NCBI GenBank assembly: GCA_913061315.1
Contig: CAJXUC010000003.1
Span: 53,925-117,924 of the forward strand
DNA from: an uncultured Gammaproteobacteria bacterium
GTDB taxonomy: Bacteria; Pseudomonadota; Gammaproteobacteria; GCA-001735895
Length of the DNA: 64,000 bases
Reading direction: 5' to 3'
The translations under genes and the position numbers were made by a program. Positions 28,962-40,552 of this stretch are shown here, piece after piece. The notes beneath the pieces are model-generated. The model worked only from the letters and a program-made list of their open reading frames with translations, did not search any database and was not told where the DNA came from. The number at the start of each line of letters is the position of its first letter. Positions within the stretch are counted from its first letter, which is position 1.

Positions 28962-30207
28962 GATTAAAAACTATACGCTGAACTTTGGCCCACAACATCC
29001 AGCCGCACATGGTGTTTTACGTTTAGTGCTGGAGATGGACGGTGAGGTTATCGAACGAGCTGATCCGCATATTGGGTTGCTGCATCGCGGTACCGAAAAG
29101 CTGGCAGAAACTAAACCTTTTAATCAAAATATTGGTTACATGGACAGGCTCGATTATGTGTCGATGATGTGTAATGAGCATGGCTATGTGCTTGCGATTG
29201 AAAAGTTGCTTGAGTTGGAGATTCCAGAACGTGCCAAATATATTCGTGTCATGTTTGATGAAATTACGCGCATATTGAACCATCTCATGTGGATTGGAAC
29301 TCACGCGCTAGATGTTGGCGCCATGACGATGTTTTTATATGCATTTCGTGAGCGCGAAGATTTGATGGATCTTTATGAAGCCGTCTCTGGTACACGCATG
29401 CATGCGACTTACTATCGTCCGGGTGGCGTTGCCCGTGACCTGCCGGATGCTATGCCACAATATCAAGAAAGTCGCTGGCGCAGCAAGAAGGAAGCAGCCC
29501 GTTTAAATGAAAACCGGCAGGGCAGTCTCCTTGACTTTACAGAGGATTTCACTAACCGATTTCCTGGTTACATTGACGAATATGAAACCCTGCTAACGGA
29601 TAACAGAATATGGAAACAGCGTACGGTTGGAATTGGCGTTGTCACACAGGAACGGGCATTTCAACTCGGTTTTACAGGACCTATGTTGCGTGGATCGGGT
29701 GTTGAATGGGATTTGCGTAAAAAGCAACCCTATGAAGTCTATGACCGGATGGATTTTGATATTCCAGTTGGTACTAACGGCGATTGTTATGATCGTTATT
29801 TGGTGCGCATCGAAGAAATGCGTCAGTCCAACCGGATCGTTAAGCAGTGTATTAGCTGGCTAAAAGATAATCCTGGTATAGTTTTATCAGAGAATCACAA
29901 GGTAGCGGCACCTAGGCGCGAAATGGCCAAGGCTGACATGGAAGGTTTGATTCATCATTTCAAACTTTTTACAGAGGGCTACACAGTACCGGAAGGTGAA
30001 GTTTATACTGCCATTGAGCACCCCAAAGGGGAATTTGGTGTTTTCTTAATATCAGATGGCGCTAACAAACCTTACAGGCTAAAAGTGCGGGCACCTGGAT
30101 TTGCTCATTTGTCGAGTATGAATGAAATGGCAACAGGGCACATGCTGTCTGACGTTGTTGCAATTATTGGTACGCAAGATATTGTTTTTGGTGAGATCGA
30201 TAGATAA
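28954..30207 (+). CDS. nuoD: NADH-quinone oxidoreductase subunit D
   Basis: The 417-residue 49-kDa subunit forms the quinone-binding pocket together with NuoB. Conserved starts: [31 protein letters not shown], and the C-terminal end at DIVFGEIDR. Length and ends are normal. It overlaps nuoC by eight bases and nuoE by one base. Confidence 0.97.
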   Translation: MPEIKNYTLNFGPQHPAAHGVLRLVLEMDGEVIERADPHIGLLHRGTEKLAETKPFNQNIGYMDRLDYVSMMCNEHGYVLAIEKLLELEIPERAKYIRVMFDEITRILNHLMWIGTHALDVGAMTMFLYAFREREDLMDLYEAVSGTRMHATYYRPGGVARDLPDAMPQYQESRWRSKKEAARLNENRQGSLLDFTEDFTNRFPGYIDEYETLLTDNRIWKQRTVGIGVVTQERAFQLGFTGPMLRGSGVEWDLRKKQPYEVYDRMDFDIPVGTNGDCYDRYLVRIEEMRQSNRIVKQCISWLKDNPGIVLSENHKVAAPRREMAKADMEGLIHHFKLFTEGYTVPEGEVYTAIEHPKGEFGVFLISDGANKPYRLKVRAPGFAHLSSMNEMATGHMLSDVVAIIGTQDIVFGEIDR

Positions 30208-30713
30208 TGGTCAAGATTAAAAGCTCAAAATTCGAAATATTTTCGGATCATACTCGTAAAGAAATTGATCATTGGGTAGCCAAGTTCCCTGAGGACCGCA
30301 AACGGTCAGCAGTAATTGGGGCTTTGAATGCAGCCCAGCATCAAAATCACGGTTTTCTTACAACGGAACTGATGGATGCGGTAGCCGATTATTTAGATAT
30401 GGCTGCCATTCATGTTTACGAGGTGGCCTCTTTCTATTCGATGTATGAGACAAAACCTGTTGCGCGCAATAATGTTGCAATTTGCACCAATATTAGCTGT
30501 ATGTTGATGGGTTCAGATCTTATTGTTGAGCATATCGAAAATAAGTTGGGGATTAAAATTGGCGAAAGTTCTGAAGACAACCGCATTTTTCTGAAGTGTG
30601 AAGAAGAATGTCTTGCCGCTTGTTCTGCCGGTCCAATGATGCAGGTAAATCATGTTTACCACGAGAATTTAACAATTGAAAAAGTTGATGAAATTTTGGA
30701 TGGATTAAAATAA
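30207..30713 (+). CDS. nuoE: NADH-quinone oxidoreductase subunit E
   Basis: A 168-residue thioredoxin-like subunit binding the [2Fe-2S] cluster N1a. Probable ligands are Cys93, Cys98, Cys135 and Cys139 (CTNISC and CLAAC). It has the helix region [10 protein letters not shown]. The ATG overlaps the nuoD stop (TAATG) and nuoF begins two bases after the nuoE stop. Confidence 0.96.
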   Translation: MVKIKSSKFEIFSDHTRKEIDHWVAKFPEDRKRSAVIGALNAAQHQNHGFLTTELMDAVADYLDMAAIHVYEVASFYSMYETKPVARNNVAICTNISCMLMGSDLIVEHIENKLGIKIGESSEDNRIFLKCEEECLAACSAGPMMQVNHVYHENLTIEKVDEILDGLK

Positions 30714-30715
30714 TC

Positions 30716-31987
30716 ATGGCTAATGACGTATGTTTTACTACCCGACATTATGAGCAACCTTGGACTATGGAAAACTACCTTAAGACAGGTGGTTATCAAG
30801 CGCTCAAGAAGATTATTAACGAAAAAATTAGTCAAGAAGCCGTAATCGATTTGGTTAAAGCTTCAGGACTTCGGGGCCGAGGTGGAGCTGGTTTTCCAAC
30901 TGGATTGAAATGGAGCTTCATGCCTCGCAGTGCACCAGGTCAAAAATATCTAGTGTGCAACTCGGACGAGTCAGAACCAGGAACTTGCAAGGATCGAGAT
31001 ATACTACGTTTTAATCCGCATGCTCTGGTTGAAGGCATGATCATTGGCGGATACTCAATTGGTGCCTCGGTTGGTTACAACTACATGCGGGGCGAATTTA
31101 TGGATGAGCCCTACATGCGCTTTGAGGCTGCATTAAAGGAAGCCTATGAAGCCGGCTATGTGGGTAAAAACATATTAGGCAGTGGATTTGACTTTGAGCT
31201 GCATACAGCCTTAGGTGCGGGTGCTTATATTTGTGGTGAAGAAACGGCTTTGTTAGAGTCATTGGAAGGTAAAAAAGGTCAGCCTAGGTTCAAGCCACCA
31301 TTTCCAGCCAACTTTGGTTTATATGGTAAACCAACCACTATTAACAATACGGAGTCACTTTCTTCTGTACCTGCCATTATTCGTAATGGACCAGAATGGT
31401 TTGCTAACCTAGGTATACCAAATAATGGTGGTGTTAAATTATTTTCGGTTTCAGGACATGTGAATAAGCCAAGTAATTTTGAAATCAATATGGGCACACC
31501 ATTTAAGGACTTGTTAGCCATGGCCGGTGGTGTAAAAGATGGTCGCAAGTTGAAAGCTGTCATTCCAGGAGGATCTTCTGTCCCTGTCTTAACGGGTGAA
31601 ATGATGATGGAATGCACAATGGACTACGATTCAATTACCAAAGCTGGCTCGATGTTAGGTTCGGGAGCTGTCGTGATAATGGATGAAACCACCGACATGG
31701 TAAAAGCATTACGCCGAATTTCGAGATTCTATTTTTCAGAATCCTGTGGCCAATGCACGCCTTGTCGTGAAGGCACGGGTTGGTTGTATCGAGTACTTTG
31801 CCGCATTGTTGATGGTAAGGGCCGATCAGAAGATATAGAGCTATTGGAAGAGGTGTCGCATAAAATTGAAGGGCGTACTATTTGTGCGCTGGGTGACGCA
31901 GCAGCAATGCCCGTATGGAGCTTCATTAAGCATTTCCGACATGAATTCCAGTATTACGTCGATCATAAACGTTCGATTTTAAGTTAA
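30716..31987 (+). CDS. nuoF: NADH-quinone oxidoreductase subunit F
   Basis: The 423-residue subunit binds NADH, FMN and the N3 [4Fe-4S] cluster. Visible motifs are [16 protein letters not shown] (NADH/FMN binding), the [14 protein letters not shown] segment and the cluster motif [12 protein letters not shown] with a later CALGD. Length is normal. A 125-base gap follows before nuoG, the longest inside the operon. Confidence 0.97.
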   Translation: MANDVCFTTRHYEQPWTMENYLKTGGYQALKKIINEKISQEAVIDLVKASGLRGRGGAGFPTGLKWSFMPRSAPGQKYLVCNSDESEPGTCKDRDILRFNPHALVEGMIIGGYSIGASVGYNYMRGEFMDEPYMRFEAALKEAYEAGYVGKNILGSGFDFELHTALGAGAYICGEETALLESLEGKKGQPRFKPPFPANFGLYGKPTTINNTESLSSVPAIIRNGPEWFANLGIPNNGGVKLFSVSGHVNKPSNFEINMGTPFKDLLAMAGGVKDGRKLKAVIPGGSSVPVLTGEMMMECTMDYDSITKAGSMLGSGAVVIMDETTDMVKALRRISRFYFSESCGQCTPCREGTGWLYRVLCRIVDGKGRSEDIELLEEVSHKIEGRTICALGDAAAMPVWSFIKHFRHEFQYYVDHKRSILS

Positions 31988-32112
31988 TTTCGGTTAATAC
32001 ATTAAGTTAGTCTAATGCGTTAATAGCGGTTCAATATTTTATACAGTAAGCAAGCTAGTATATTAAATACTTGCTGGTACATTTTAGAAAAGAGACAAAG
32101 GTAAATACAGCA

Positions 32113-34506
32113 ATGAGCGACAGTATTACACTCACCATTAATGGACAGGAAATCGAGGCAGAAGCTGGTCGATTGTTGATTGATGTGGCTGATGATAACA
32201 ATATTGTGGTTCCTCGCTTTTGTTATCACAAAAAATTATCAGTGGCTGCTAATTGTCGCATGTGTCTGGTTGAAGTTGAGCGCGCGCCAAAGCCAATGCC
32301 AGCTTGTGCAACGCAAGTTGCAGCTGGCATGGTGGTTCACACTCGTTCATCTAAAGCCATTGCAGCACAGAAATCGACAATGGAGTTTTTATTAATTAAT
32401 CACCCCTTAGATTGCCCAATCTGCGATCAAGGTGGTGAATGTGAATTGCAAGATGTTGCTATGGGTTTTGGTTCTGATGTTTCACGTTACACAGAACAAA
32501 AACGTGTTGTCATGGATAAAAATATTGGCCCGTTGATCGCAACTGATTTGACTCGCTGTATCCACTGTACACGTTGTGTTCGTTTTGGTGATGAAATTGC
32601 GGGATTACCTGAAATGGGTTTAACCGGCCGAGGTGAAAATGCGGAGATAGGAACTTACATTGCGAAAGCTATTTCATCAGAATTGTCTGGTAATATCATT
32701 GATATTTGTCCTGTTGGAGCCCTAACGGCAAAGCCCTCAAGATACACCGCACGTGCTTGGGAGTTAACTCAACATCCAAGCATTTCAACGCATGATTGTA
32801 TTGGATCCAATTTGTATGTTCATACCCGTAATAACAAGGTAATTCGTGTTATACCGCGTGAAAATGAATCGATTAATGAATCTTGGATTTCAGATCGTGA
32901 TCGTTTCAGTTACACCGCTTTAAATAGTGATTCTCGCATTAAATTACCCTTGTTGCGTCAAAACGGGGAGCTTAAGGAAGTCGATTGGGAGACTGCGGTT
33001 AACGTAGCAACTGAAAAGTTATCGGCTGCAGCTAATAAGGACGGTGATCAAATAGCGGCCCTCATTAATCCCCAATCAACACTAGAAGAACAGTTCTTGT
33101 TACAAAAACTATTCAGGGGCTTGGGCTCTAACAACATTGATTTTCGACTCAGTCAAGTTGACTTTTCTAGCCAAGCTGAAGTGGCTATTATGCCTTGGTT
33201 AGGTCGATCATTAGAATCAATTGAATCTTTAAATGCTTGTTTATTAGTTGCTGGCAATCTCCGTTTAGAGCAGCCAATTTTGGCGCATCGGTTACGTAAG
33301 GCGGCTATTAATAATAGTGCAGCAGTTTCCTCAATCAGTCATTTATGTGGGCAATACAACTTTCCACTTGAGCATGAACTAGCGGGTTCAGCTGAACAAT
33401 TAGTAGCCGATCTGGCTGGTGTTTTGGCGGCGCTTGCTGCTCAGGCTAAACTACCGGCCGAACTGCCAACTCACATTCAGGCCACTATTGCTGATTGTCA
33501 AGCGAGTAAACAGCATAAAGCGATCGCTAAATCACTCAGCAAAGCCAAAGATGCCGCTGTAATTGTCGGCATTCAGTCATTATCAAGCCCATACCTTTCC
33601 TTAATTCAGGAGCTCTGTGAGGCGATTTCTACCTTAACTGGTGCATCTCTGGGTTATTTATCACCATCGGCCAACAGTGCTGGCGCTAGCTTGGCGGGTG
33701 TCGTCCCGCATCGAGGCGTTGCGGGACAAAAAATTGAAAAAACAGGCCAAAACACAGCAGAAATTTTGGCTTCGCAACATCAAGTTTTACTCACTTTTGC
33801 AGTGAATCCCGTACTAGAAACAAATGTTCCGGGAGTGGCCCAGCAGCTATCAAGTAATAATAATTTTATAATTGCCGTCGATAGTTTTACTAACGATTTT
33901 ACGCGCGAGAATGCTGATTTAGTCCTACCTCTAGCCTGTTTTACAGAAACTTCAGGTACTTTTGTTAATATTGAGGGCTTGTGGCAAAGCTTTAAAGGCC
34001 TTATCCAGCCTGAAGGTGGTGTTCGCCAGGGTTGGAAAATATTGACAGCATTAGGGCAACTCTTAGTTCCAGATGACTTTAAGTATTCTGATTCTATAGC
34101 AGTGCGTAACGAAGTGAAGGAAGCTTGTCGTGACCTTAGCCTGAATAATATTTGTGGTGTTCAATCAACGTATACTAAGCTCCCAACTAAGCCTAAGTCA
34201 CTTCAAAAAGTTAGTGTTACGCCCATTTATTCGACTGACAGTTTAGTGATTGAAGCTTTGCCTCTTCAAAAAACACCTCTGATGAGTCAGCAATGCGTTA
34301 TTGCAATGAATCAGGTGCAGGCGAATAAACTAAAACTAATGGATAATGAGCAAATTCAAGTTAAGCAGGGTAATGGTGTAGCTATTTTACCTTTACGAAT
34401 TGATGAAAATGTTCCAGCTGGCTGTGTTTACGTACCGACAGGCATTGATGTGGTGAAGGACCTGTTTGGGGCCTATGGCCAAGTTGAATTGGAGAAAGTT
34501 GGGTGA
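32113..34506 (+). CDS. nuoG: NADH-quinone oxidoreductase subunit G
   Basis: The 797-residue subunit has an N-terminal [2Fe-2S] ferredoxin domain (Cys37, Cys48, Cys51, Cys65), a His-Cys3 cluster motif ([14 protein letters not shown]), a further 4Fe-4S motif (CIHCTRC with a later CPVGAL) and a molybdopterin-oxidoreductase-like C-terminal half. It carries electrons from NuoF to NuoI. The frame extends to a TTG at 32071 but the [11 protein letters not shown] start at 32113 matches homologues. The stop overlaps nuoH (GTGA). Confidence 0.95.
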   Translation: MSDSITLTINGQEIEAEAGRLLIDVADDNNIVVPRFCYHKKLSVAANCRMCLVEVERAPKPMPACATQVAAGMVVHTRSSKAIAAQKSTMEFLLINHPLDCPICDQGGECELQDVAMGFGSDVSRYTEQKRVVMDKNIGPLIATDLTRCIHCTRCVRFGDEIAGLPEMGLTGRGENAEIGTYIAKAISSELSGNIIDICPVGALTAKPSRYTARAWELTQHPSISTHDCIGSNLYVHTRNNKVIRVIPRENESINESWISDRDRFSYTALNSDSRIKLPLLRQNGELKEVDWETAVNVATEKLSAAANKDGDQIAALINPQSTLEEQFLLQKLFRGLGSNNIDFRLSQVDFSSQAEVAIMPWLGRSLESIESLNACLLVAGNLRLEQPILAHRLRKAAINNSAAVSSISHLCGQYNFPLEHELAGSAEQLVADLAGVLAALAAQAKLPAELPTHIQATIADCQASKQHKAIAKSLSKAKDAAVIVGIQSLSSPYLSLIQELCEAISTLTGASLGYLSPSANSAGASLAGVVPHRGVAGQKIEKTGQNTAEILASQHQVLLTFAVNPVLETNVPGVAQQLSSNNNFIIAVDSFTNDFTRENADLVLPLACFTETSGTFVNIEGLWQSFKGLIQPEGGVRQGWKILTALGQLLVPDDFKYSDSIAVRNEVKEACRDLSLNNICGVQSTYTKLPTKPKSLQKVSVTPIYSTDSLVIEALPLQKTPLMSQQCVIAMNQVQANKLKLMDNEQIQVKQGNGVAILPLRIDENVPAGCVYVPTGIDVVKDLFGAYGQVELEKVG

Positions 34507-35537
34507 CCGATATAGTGACTAATCTCTGGTTATCTTTGCCCGACGGTATCCAGTTCACAAGCTATACACTTTTAAAGGTTTTTATTATTTTAGTGCCATT
34601 ATTTATTGTGGTCGCTTATTACACGTTGGCTGAACGTAAAGTCATTGGTTACATGCAGAATCGTATAGGTCCTAACCGAGTGGGCCCCAAAGGCTTATTC
34701 CAACCCTTTGCTGATATGTTTAAGTTGATGTTTAAAGAGATCATCATTCCGACTAAGTCAAACCGTTACTTGTTCATTGTTGCCCCCATTCTGACCTTTG
34801 CGCCTTCAATGGCAGCTTGGGCCGTTATGCCCTTTACTGACACCTTGGTTTTTGCTGATATCAACGCCGGCCTGTTGTACATTTTGGCAATGACGTCACT
34901 CGGAGTATATGGCGTAATTATTGCTGGTTGGGCTTCTAACTCTAAATATGCTTTGTTAGGTGCCATGCGTTCGGCTGCACAAATTGTAGCTTACGAAATT
35001 GCTATGGGCTTTTCTTTAGTGGGCGTGCTGATGGCTGCAGGTAGTTTGAATCTTGGCGATATTGTTAATAGTCAAGCGGGTGGTATTTATCATTGGTTTA
35101 TTCTTCCATTGTTCCCACTATTCATGGTGTATTTAATTTCTGGTGTAGCTGAAACCAATCGAGCACCGTTTGATGTAGCGGAAGGTGAATCTGAAATCGT
35201 CGCTGGTTTTCATGTTGAATATTCTGGCATGACCTTTGCGGTCTTTTTCCTTGCCGAATATGCCAATATGATCTTAATAGCAATGCTTGCTTCACTTATG
35301 TTTTTCGGTGGCTGGTTAAGTCCTTTGCCGTCGTTGATGGGCGATAACATCGTTTGGTTATTCTTGAAGACAGGCTTCTTCATGTTGTTATTTTTATGGT
35401 TTCGAGCAACTTTTCCACGATATCGTTATGACCAGATAATGCGATTAGGTTGGAAGGTTTTAATTCCGGTGACTATTGTATGGCTTGTAGTTGAAGGGTT
35501 TCTTGTCTATTTCAAAGTCGGTCCTTGGTTTAATTAG
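34503..35537 (+). CDS. nuoH: NADH-quinone oxidoreductase subunit H
   Basis: A 344-residue membrane subunit with about eight helices, linking the quinone site to the membrane arm. Markers: [24 protein letters not shown] (read here as [20 protein letters not shown]), [19 protein letters not shown] and [13 protein letters not shown]. The GTG start overlaps the nuoG stop by four bases, which suggests translational coupling. Confidence 0.97.
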   Translation: MTDIVTNLWLSLPDGIQFTSYTLLKVFIILVPLFIVVAYYTLAERKVIGYMQNRIGPNRVGPKGLFQPFADMFKLMFKEIIIPTKSNRYLFIVAPILTFAPSMAAWAVMPFTDTLVFADINAGLLYILAMTSLGVYGVIIAGWASNSKYALLGAMRSAAQIVAYEIAMGFSLVGVLMAAGSLNLGDIVNSQAGGIYHWFILPLFPLFMVYLISGVAETNRAPFDVAEGESEIVAGFHVEYSGMTFAVFFLAEYANMILIAMLASLMFFGGWLSPLPSLMGDNIVWLFLKTGFFMLLFLWFRATFPRYRYDQIMRLGWKVLIPVTIVWLVVEGFLVYFKVGPWFN

Positions 35538-35554
35538 ACGGTTTGCTAAATTAT

Positions 35555-36046
35555 ATGTTTGCTACTATAAAATATTATCTGAAAAGTTTTCTCTTACTTG
35601 AGTTACTCAAGGGTATGAGCGTGACTGGAAGATATTTTTTCAGTAAGAAAATCACGGTTCAATATCCGGAAGAGAAGACACCGATTAGTCCGCGCTTTCG
35701 TGGTTTACATGCACTTCGCCGTTACCCTAACGGAGAAGAACGCTGTATTGGTTGTAAATTGTGTGAAGCTGTTTGTCCTGCTCTAGCCATTACGATCGAA
35801 TCAGAAGAAAGAGATGATGGAACTAGAAGAACCACTAAATACGAAATCGACCTGTTTAAATGCATTTACTGTGGGTTTTGTGAAGAAGCTTGTCCTGTTG
35901 ATGCTGTTGTTGAAACTAATATTTTTGAATACCACTTTGAGAATCGTGGTGAAAATATTATGACAAAAGAAAAGTTACTAGAATTTGGTGACACATATGA
36001 ATCTCAATTGGCTGCGGATCGCTCAGCTGACGCTCCTTACCGGTAA
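35555..36046 (+). CDS. nuoI: NADH-quinone oxidoreductase subunit I
   Basis: The 163-residue ferredoxin-like subunit binds clusters N6a and N6b. Ligands: Cys64, 67, 70, 74 ([12 protein letters not shown]) and Cys103, 106, 109, 113 ([12 protein letters not shown]). A TTG at 35543 would add four residues. The ATG at 35555 matches the usual N-terminus. No strong ribosome binding site is seen for either. Confidence 0.96.
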   Translation: MFATIKYYLKSFLLLELLKGMSVTGRYFFSKKITVQYPEEKTPISPRFRGLHALRRYPNGEERCIGCKLCEAVCPALAITIESEERDDGTRRTTKYEIDLFKCIYCGFCEEACPVDAVVETNIFEYHFENRGENIMTKEKLLEFGDTYESQLAADRSADAPYR

Positions 36047-36055
36047 TTTAGCCAG

Positions 36056-36700
36056 ATGACTGAAACTATCATTTTTTATGTTTTTGCATTGATGACAGTG
36101 GTCGCAGCGACTGCTGTTGTAACTGTCAGAAATCCAGTGCATGCCGCTTTATCTCTTGTGTTGACTTTTTTTACGAGTGCCATTATTTGGATGACGTTAG
36201 AAGCTGAATTTTTGGCCATTAGTCTTGTGCTGGTTTATGTGGGCGCGGTGATGGTGTTATTTTTGTTTGTTGTGATGATGTTAGACATCAATATTGCTCG
36301 GTTACGTGAAGGTTTTGTCCGTTATTTACCCCTCGGTATTGCGGTTGCAGTTATCATGTTTGTGATGATGGTGAGTGTTATTACAGGCGGTATTTTTTCA
36401 GGTGATAGCGTAATAGAACCAATCGCTAAAGCTGCTGATTACAGTAATACAAAAGCACTGGGCCGAGTTTTATATACCCAATATGTGTTCGCATTTGAGA
36501 TTGCAGCGGTTATTTTATTAGTTGCGATCGTTGCAGCAATCTCTTTAACCATGCGAAAACGTACGCACACCAAATATCAAAGTCCTTCGGCCCAAATTAG
36601 AGTGACCAAGGCAGATAGATTACGTATTGTCAAAATGCCTCCAAGCAGCGAACCTTCTCGCAGCAAAACTTTGAGTAACGAATCACTAGGTAACGAATAG
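36056..36700 (+). CDS. nuoJ: NADH-quinone oxidoreductase subunit J
   Basis: A 214-residue membrane subunit with five hydrophobic helices. Conserved parts are [16 protein letters not shown] and [20 protein letters not shown], the region of the pi-bulge helix TM3. The C-terminal tail after residue 175 is polar and basic. Nine bases from nuoI, two from nuoK. Confidence 0.96.
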   Translation: MTETIIFYVFALMTVVAATAVVTVRNPVHAALSLVLTFFTSAIIWMTLEAEFLAISLVLVYVGAVMVLFLFVVMMLDINIARLREGFVRYLPLGIAVAVIMFVMMVSVITGGIFSGDSVIEPIAKAADYSNTKALGRVLYTQYVFAFEIAAVILLVAIVAAISLTMRKRTHTKYQSPSAQIRVTKADRLRIVKMPPSSEPSRSKTLSNESLGNE

Positions 36701-36702
36701 CC

Positions 36703-37011
36703 ATGACTGTTTCTTTAAGCCATTATCTAATTCTTGCTGCGGTTTTGTTCAGTATTAGTATCGCTGGAATTGTTATTAACCGAAAGAATATTATAATTTT
36801 ATTGATGTCGATTGAAATTATGTTGTTAGCGGTCAATTTGAACTTCATTGCCTTTTCGCATTATCTTAATGACTTAGCTGGCCAGGTTTTTGTATTCTTT
36901 ATTTTGACAGTTGCTGCGGCCGAAGCGGCTATTGGGCTGGCTATACTGGTTGTTTTATTTCGTAACAAACAGTCTATTAATGTTGCTGATATCAATGAGT
37001 TAAAAGGATGA
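36703..37011 (+). CDS. nuoK: NADH-quinone oxidoreductase subunit K
   Basis: The 102-residue, three-helix MrpC-like subunit. The conserved segment [20 protein letters not shown] contains the key membrane glutamate, and a second glutamate lies in [11 protein letters not shown]. Stop overlaps the nuoL ATG by four bases. Confidence 0.97.
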   Translation: MTVSLSHYLILAAVLFSISIAGIVINRKNIIILLMSIEIMLLAVNLNFIAFSHYLNDLAGQVFVFFILTVAAAEAAIGLAILVVLFRNKQSINVADINELKG

Positions 37012-38966
37012 GCATGGAATCTGTCTATCTTGCCATTCCACTAGCTTCTTTATTTGGTGCAGTTATTGCCGGATTCTTTGGTAAGCAAATTGGTCGTAAT
37101 ATTGCTCATTGGGTGACCATTTTAGGTGTTGGTACTTCGTTTATTTTGGCTTTAGTTGTTCTAAAAGATGTCGCCTTTGATGGTGCCGCCGTCTATAACG
37201 AAGCCTTGTATACCTGGATGGTAAGTGATGGTATCCGTTTCGAAATTGGATTCCTGGTCGATAGTTTAACCGCAATCATGATGGTGGTTGTTACCAGCGT
37301 TTCTTTAATGGTGCATATTTATACGATTGGCTATATGCATGATGATCCTGGGTATCAACGATTTTTTAGTTATATCTCATTGTTTACTTTTGCAATGTTA
37401 ATGCTCGTTATGTCGAATAATTTTCTTCAGCTTTTCTTTGGGTGGGAGGCTGTCGGATTGGTGTCTTATTTACTGATAGGCTTTTGGTTTAAAAAAGAAA
37501 CGGCCATTTATGCCAACTTAAAGGCCTTCATGGTTAATCGCGTCGGTGACTTTGGTTTTTTGTTGGGTATCGCGGTTATATTGATGTATACCGGTTCACT
37601 TGATTACTACGAAGTGTTTAGCAACTCAAGTCGCATGACGTCTGAAACAATGGAAGTCATTCCGGGGATCGAATGGTCGGTAATAACGTTAGCTTGTATT
37701 TTGCTCTTCGTTGGCGCTATGGGTAAGTCGGCACAGGTACCACTACACGTTTGGTTGCCTGATTCGATGGAAGGACCAACTCCTATTTCTGCCCTTATTC
37801 ACGCAGCCACCATGGTAACAGCTGGAATTTTTATGGTGGCTCGTATGTCCCCTTTATTCGAACTATCAGAAACTGCGCTGTCTGTTGTAATCGTGATTGG
37901 TGCGACGACGGCCTTTTTTATGGGCTTGGTTGGCATTGTCCAGAACGACATTAAACGAGTTGTTGCTTATTCAACTTTGTCACAGTTGGGGTATATGACT
38001 GTAGCCTTAGGTGCCTCAGCTTATTCTGCCGCTATTTTTCATTTAATGACGCACGCATTCTTTAAAGCGTTGTTATTTCTTGCTGCTGGTTCAGTGATTA
38101 TTGCTATGCACCATGAGCAAGATATTCGCAAGATGGGTGGGCTGAAAAAATATATGCCAATTACCTATTGGGTCTCGTTGATTGGTTCTTTGTCACTGGT
38201 TGGTTTTCCTGGGTTCTCTGGTTACTTTTCTAAAGATGCAATTATTTCGGCCGTCCACAATTCAAGTATTCCTGGCGCTGGGTATGCTTATTGGATGGTA
38301 CTATTAGGAGTGTTTGTAACTGCTTTCTACTCCTTCCGTATGTTTTTTCTAGTTTTTCATGGTAAAGAACGAATGGATGAGCATACTCGAGAGCACCTAC
38401 ATGAAACACCACCCGTCGTCACCTTGCCTCTAATATTGCTCGCTATTCCTTCCGCTATCATTGGTTGGTTAGCAATAGATGGCATTCTATTTAGTGGTTT
38501 TCTGGATCAACCTATTTTCGTTCTCAGTGAACACGATACTATGGCAACCGTTGGCCAAACATTCCACGGTCCGGCCAGTTTTGTTGCTCATGGTTTCTCT
38601 GAGCCAGCGCTTTACCTTGCTTTTGCGGGCATTGCGTCATCTTGGTACATCTATCTGAAGAAACCTGAGATTGCTGAGTGGTTTAAAACTACCTTTAGTT
38701 TTATTTATAATCTGTTAGACCAGAAATATTACTTTGATAAATTCAATGAAACAGTCTTTGCAACGACAAGCAGAGGTATTGGACATGTATTGTTTCGGAT
38801 CGGTGATGCTTTGATGATCGATGGCTTGGTTGTTAATGGCAGTGCTAAACTGGTGGGTTGGATGTCAGGCGTTGTTCGCCAGGTGCAAACGGGTTATCTC
38901 AACCACTATGCATTTGCAATGATTTCCGGTTTAATTTTGTTGCTTGGCTGGGCCATTTTGGGTTAA
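37008..38966 (+). CDS. nuoL: NADH-quinone oxidoreductase subunit L
   Basis: This 652-residue antiporter-like proton-pumping subunit has about 16 helices and the long lateral helix at the C-terminus. Markers: [44 protein letters not shown] and the LSQLGYM segment. It is the distal membrane-arm subunit of complex I. Overlaps nuoK, followed by 61 bases before nuoM. Confidence 0.97.
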   Translation: MSMESVYLAIPLASLFGAVIAGFFGKQIGRNIAHWVTILGVGTSFILALVVLKDVAFDGAAVYNEALYTWMVSDGIRFEIGFLVDSLTAIMMVVVTSVSLMVHIYTIGYMHDDPGYQRFFSYISLFTFAMLMLVMSNNFLQLFFGWEAVGLVSYLLIGFWFKKETAIYANLKAFMVNRVGDFGFLLGIAVILMYTGSLDYYEVFSNSSRMTSETMEVIPGIEWSVITLACILLFVGAMGKSAQVPLHVWLPDSMEGPTPISALIHAATMVTAGIFMVARMSPLFELSETALSVVIVIGATTAFFMGLVGIVQNDIKRVVAYSTLSQLGYMTVALGASAYSAAIFHLMTHAFFKALLFLAAGSVIIAMHHEQDIRKMGGLKKYMPITYWVSLIGSLSLVGFPGFSGYFSKDAIISAVHNSSIPGAGYAYWMVLLGVFVTAFYSFRMFFLVFHGKERMDEHTREHLHETPPVVTLPLILLAIPSAIIGWLAIDGILFSGFLDQPIFVLSEHDTMATVGQTFHGPASFVAHGFSEPALYLAFAGIASSWYIYLKKPEIAEWFKTTFSFIYNLLDQKYYFDKFNETVFATTSRGIGHVLFRIGDALMIDGLVVNGSAKLVGWMSGVVRQVQTGYLNHYAFAMISGLILLLGWAILG

Positions 38967-39027
38967 GCCTGCAAGCTTAACTCATAGACTGTCATTCCTA
39001 ATAATTATAAAAGGTAAATTTTAAACT

Positions 39028-40545
39028 ATGTACGCTGATTGGCCATTATTAAGCCTCGTTATTTGGACGCCTATTGTAGGTGGTATCTTGGTGTTGTTTG
39101 CTGGCGATAAAGAAGATTCATCAGGCGCTAAAAAGTTAGCCCTACTGGTATCAATTGTCACTTTCTTGTTGACCATACCGCTCTACACCGAATTTAACGT
39201 GGACACCCACCTACTGCAGTTTGTTGAAAGACATAGCTGGATACCAGCCTTCAACATCAATTATTTTGTCGGTGTAGACGGTATCTCAATGCCACTTATT
39301 TTGTTGACATCGTTCACCACGGTTATTGTCATAATTGCTGCTTGGGAATCAATTAAATATCGGGCCTCACAGTATCTAGCTGCATTCCTGATTATGGAAG
39401 GTTTCATGATCGGTACTTTTTCTTCCCTTGATGCAATTCTGTTTTATATTTTCTTCGAAGCGATGTTAATTCCGATGTTTTTAGTGATTGGTGTATGGGG
39501 CGGTGCCAACCGCATCTATGCAACGCTTAAGTTTTTTATCTATACCTTTGTCGGTTCGGTATTAATGTTGGTAGCCCTAATTTATATGTATAACAAATCA
39601 GGCAGCTTTTCAATATTTGATTTTCACGCACTTCAACTAAATTTAGACGAACAGATACTCATATTCCTCGCTTTTTTGATTGCCTTTGCAGTTAAGGTGC
39701 CTATGTGGCCAGTGCATACTTGGCTACCTGACGCACACGTCGAAGCACCAACGGGTGGTTCTGTTATCTTGGCTGCAATTATGTTGAAGATTGGCGGCTA
39801 TGGTTTTCTTCGATTCAGCCTTCCGATCACGCCAGATGCCAGCCTAGAGTTAGACTGGTTAGTGATTACAATGTCACTGACCGCTGTTGTCTATATCGGT
39901 TTTATTGCACTAGTTCAGCAGGACATGAAAAAGCTTATTGCCTATTCTTCTATTGCTCATATGGGATTTGTCACGCTTGGATTTTTTATAATATTCCGAA
40001 TCATAGATAACGGCAATGGGACTCAGGGTGCAGCTCTAGCGCTTGAAGGTGGCATGGTCCAAATGATTTCTCATGGTTTTATTTCGGGCGCTATGTTCCT
40101 ATGTGTTGGCGTATTGTATGACCGCATGCACAGTCGTCAAATTGCTGACTATGGTGGAGTTGCTAACACTATGCCAATGTTTGCTGGATTTATGGTGTTC
40201 TTTGCAATGGCAAATGCAGGTTTACCCGGTACATCAGGATTTGTTGGTGAATTCATGGTTATTTTGGCGAGCTTTCAGGCTAACTTTTGGATTGCGTTTC
40301 TAGCTGCAACCACCTTGATTCTCGGTGCGGCCTATACACTATGGATGGTGAAGCGAGTGATCTTTGGCGATACAGGCAATGATAACGTTAGAGCGTTGAC
40401 TGATATTAATCGCCGCGAGTTTTTTTTCTTGTCGATCCTGGCAATGGCGGTACTGGCCCTTGGACTCTGGCCAGATCCTTTAGTCGATGTAATGCATGTC
40501 ACCATCGATAACTTGTTAAACCATATTATGATCTCAAAGATTTAA
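39028..40545 (+). CDS. nuoM: NADH-quinone oxidoreductase subunit M
   Basis: A 505-residue antiporter-like subunit with about 14 helices. Markers: VDGISMPLILLTSF, FFEAMLIPMFLVIGVWGG, PVHTWLPDAHVEAPTGGSVI and SSIAHMGFVTLG. One of three proton channels of the membrane arm. Seven bases separate it from nuoN. Confidence 0.97.
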   Translation: MYADWPLLSLVIWTPIVGGILVLFAGDKEDSSGAKKLALLVSIVTFLLTIPLYTEFNVDTHLLQFVERHSWIPAFNINYFVGVDGISMPLILLTSFTTVIVIIAAWESIKYRASQYLAAFLIMEGFMIGTFSSLDAILFYIFFEAMLIPMFLVIGVWGGANRIYATLKFFIYTFVGSVLMLVALIYMYNKSGSFSIFDFHALQLNLDEQILIFLAFLIAFAVKVPMWPVHTWLPDAHVEAPTGGSVILAAIMLKIGGYGFLRFSLPITPDASLELDWLVITMSLTAVVYIGFIALVQQDMKKLIAYSSIAHMGFVTLGFFIIFRIIDNGNGTQGAALALEGGMVQMISHGFISGAMFLCVGVLYDRMHSRQIADYGGVANTMPMFAGFMVFFAMANAGLPGTSGFVGEFMVILASFQANFWIAFLAATTLILGAAYTLWMVKRVIFGDTGNDNVRALTDINRREFFFLSILAMAVLALGLWPDPLVDVMHVTIDNLLNHIMISKI

Positions 40546-40552
40546 GCATCCT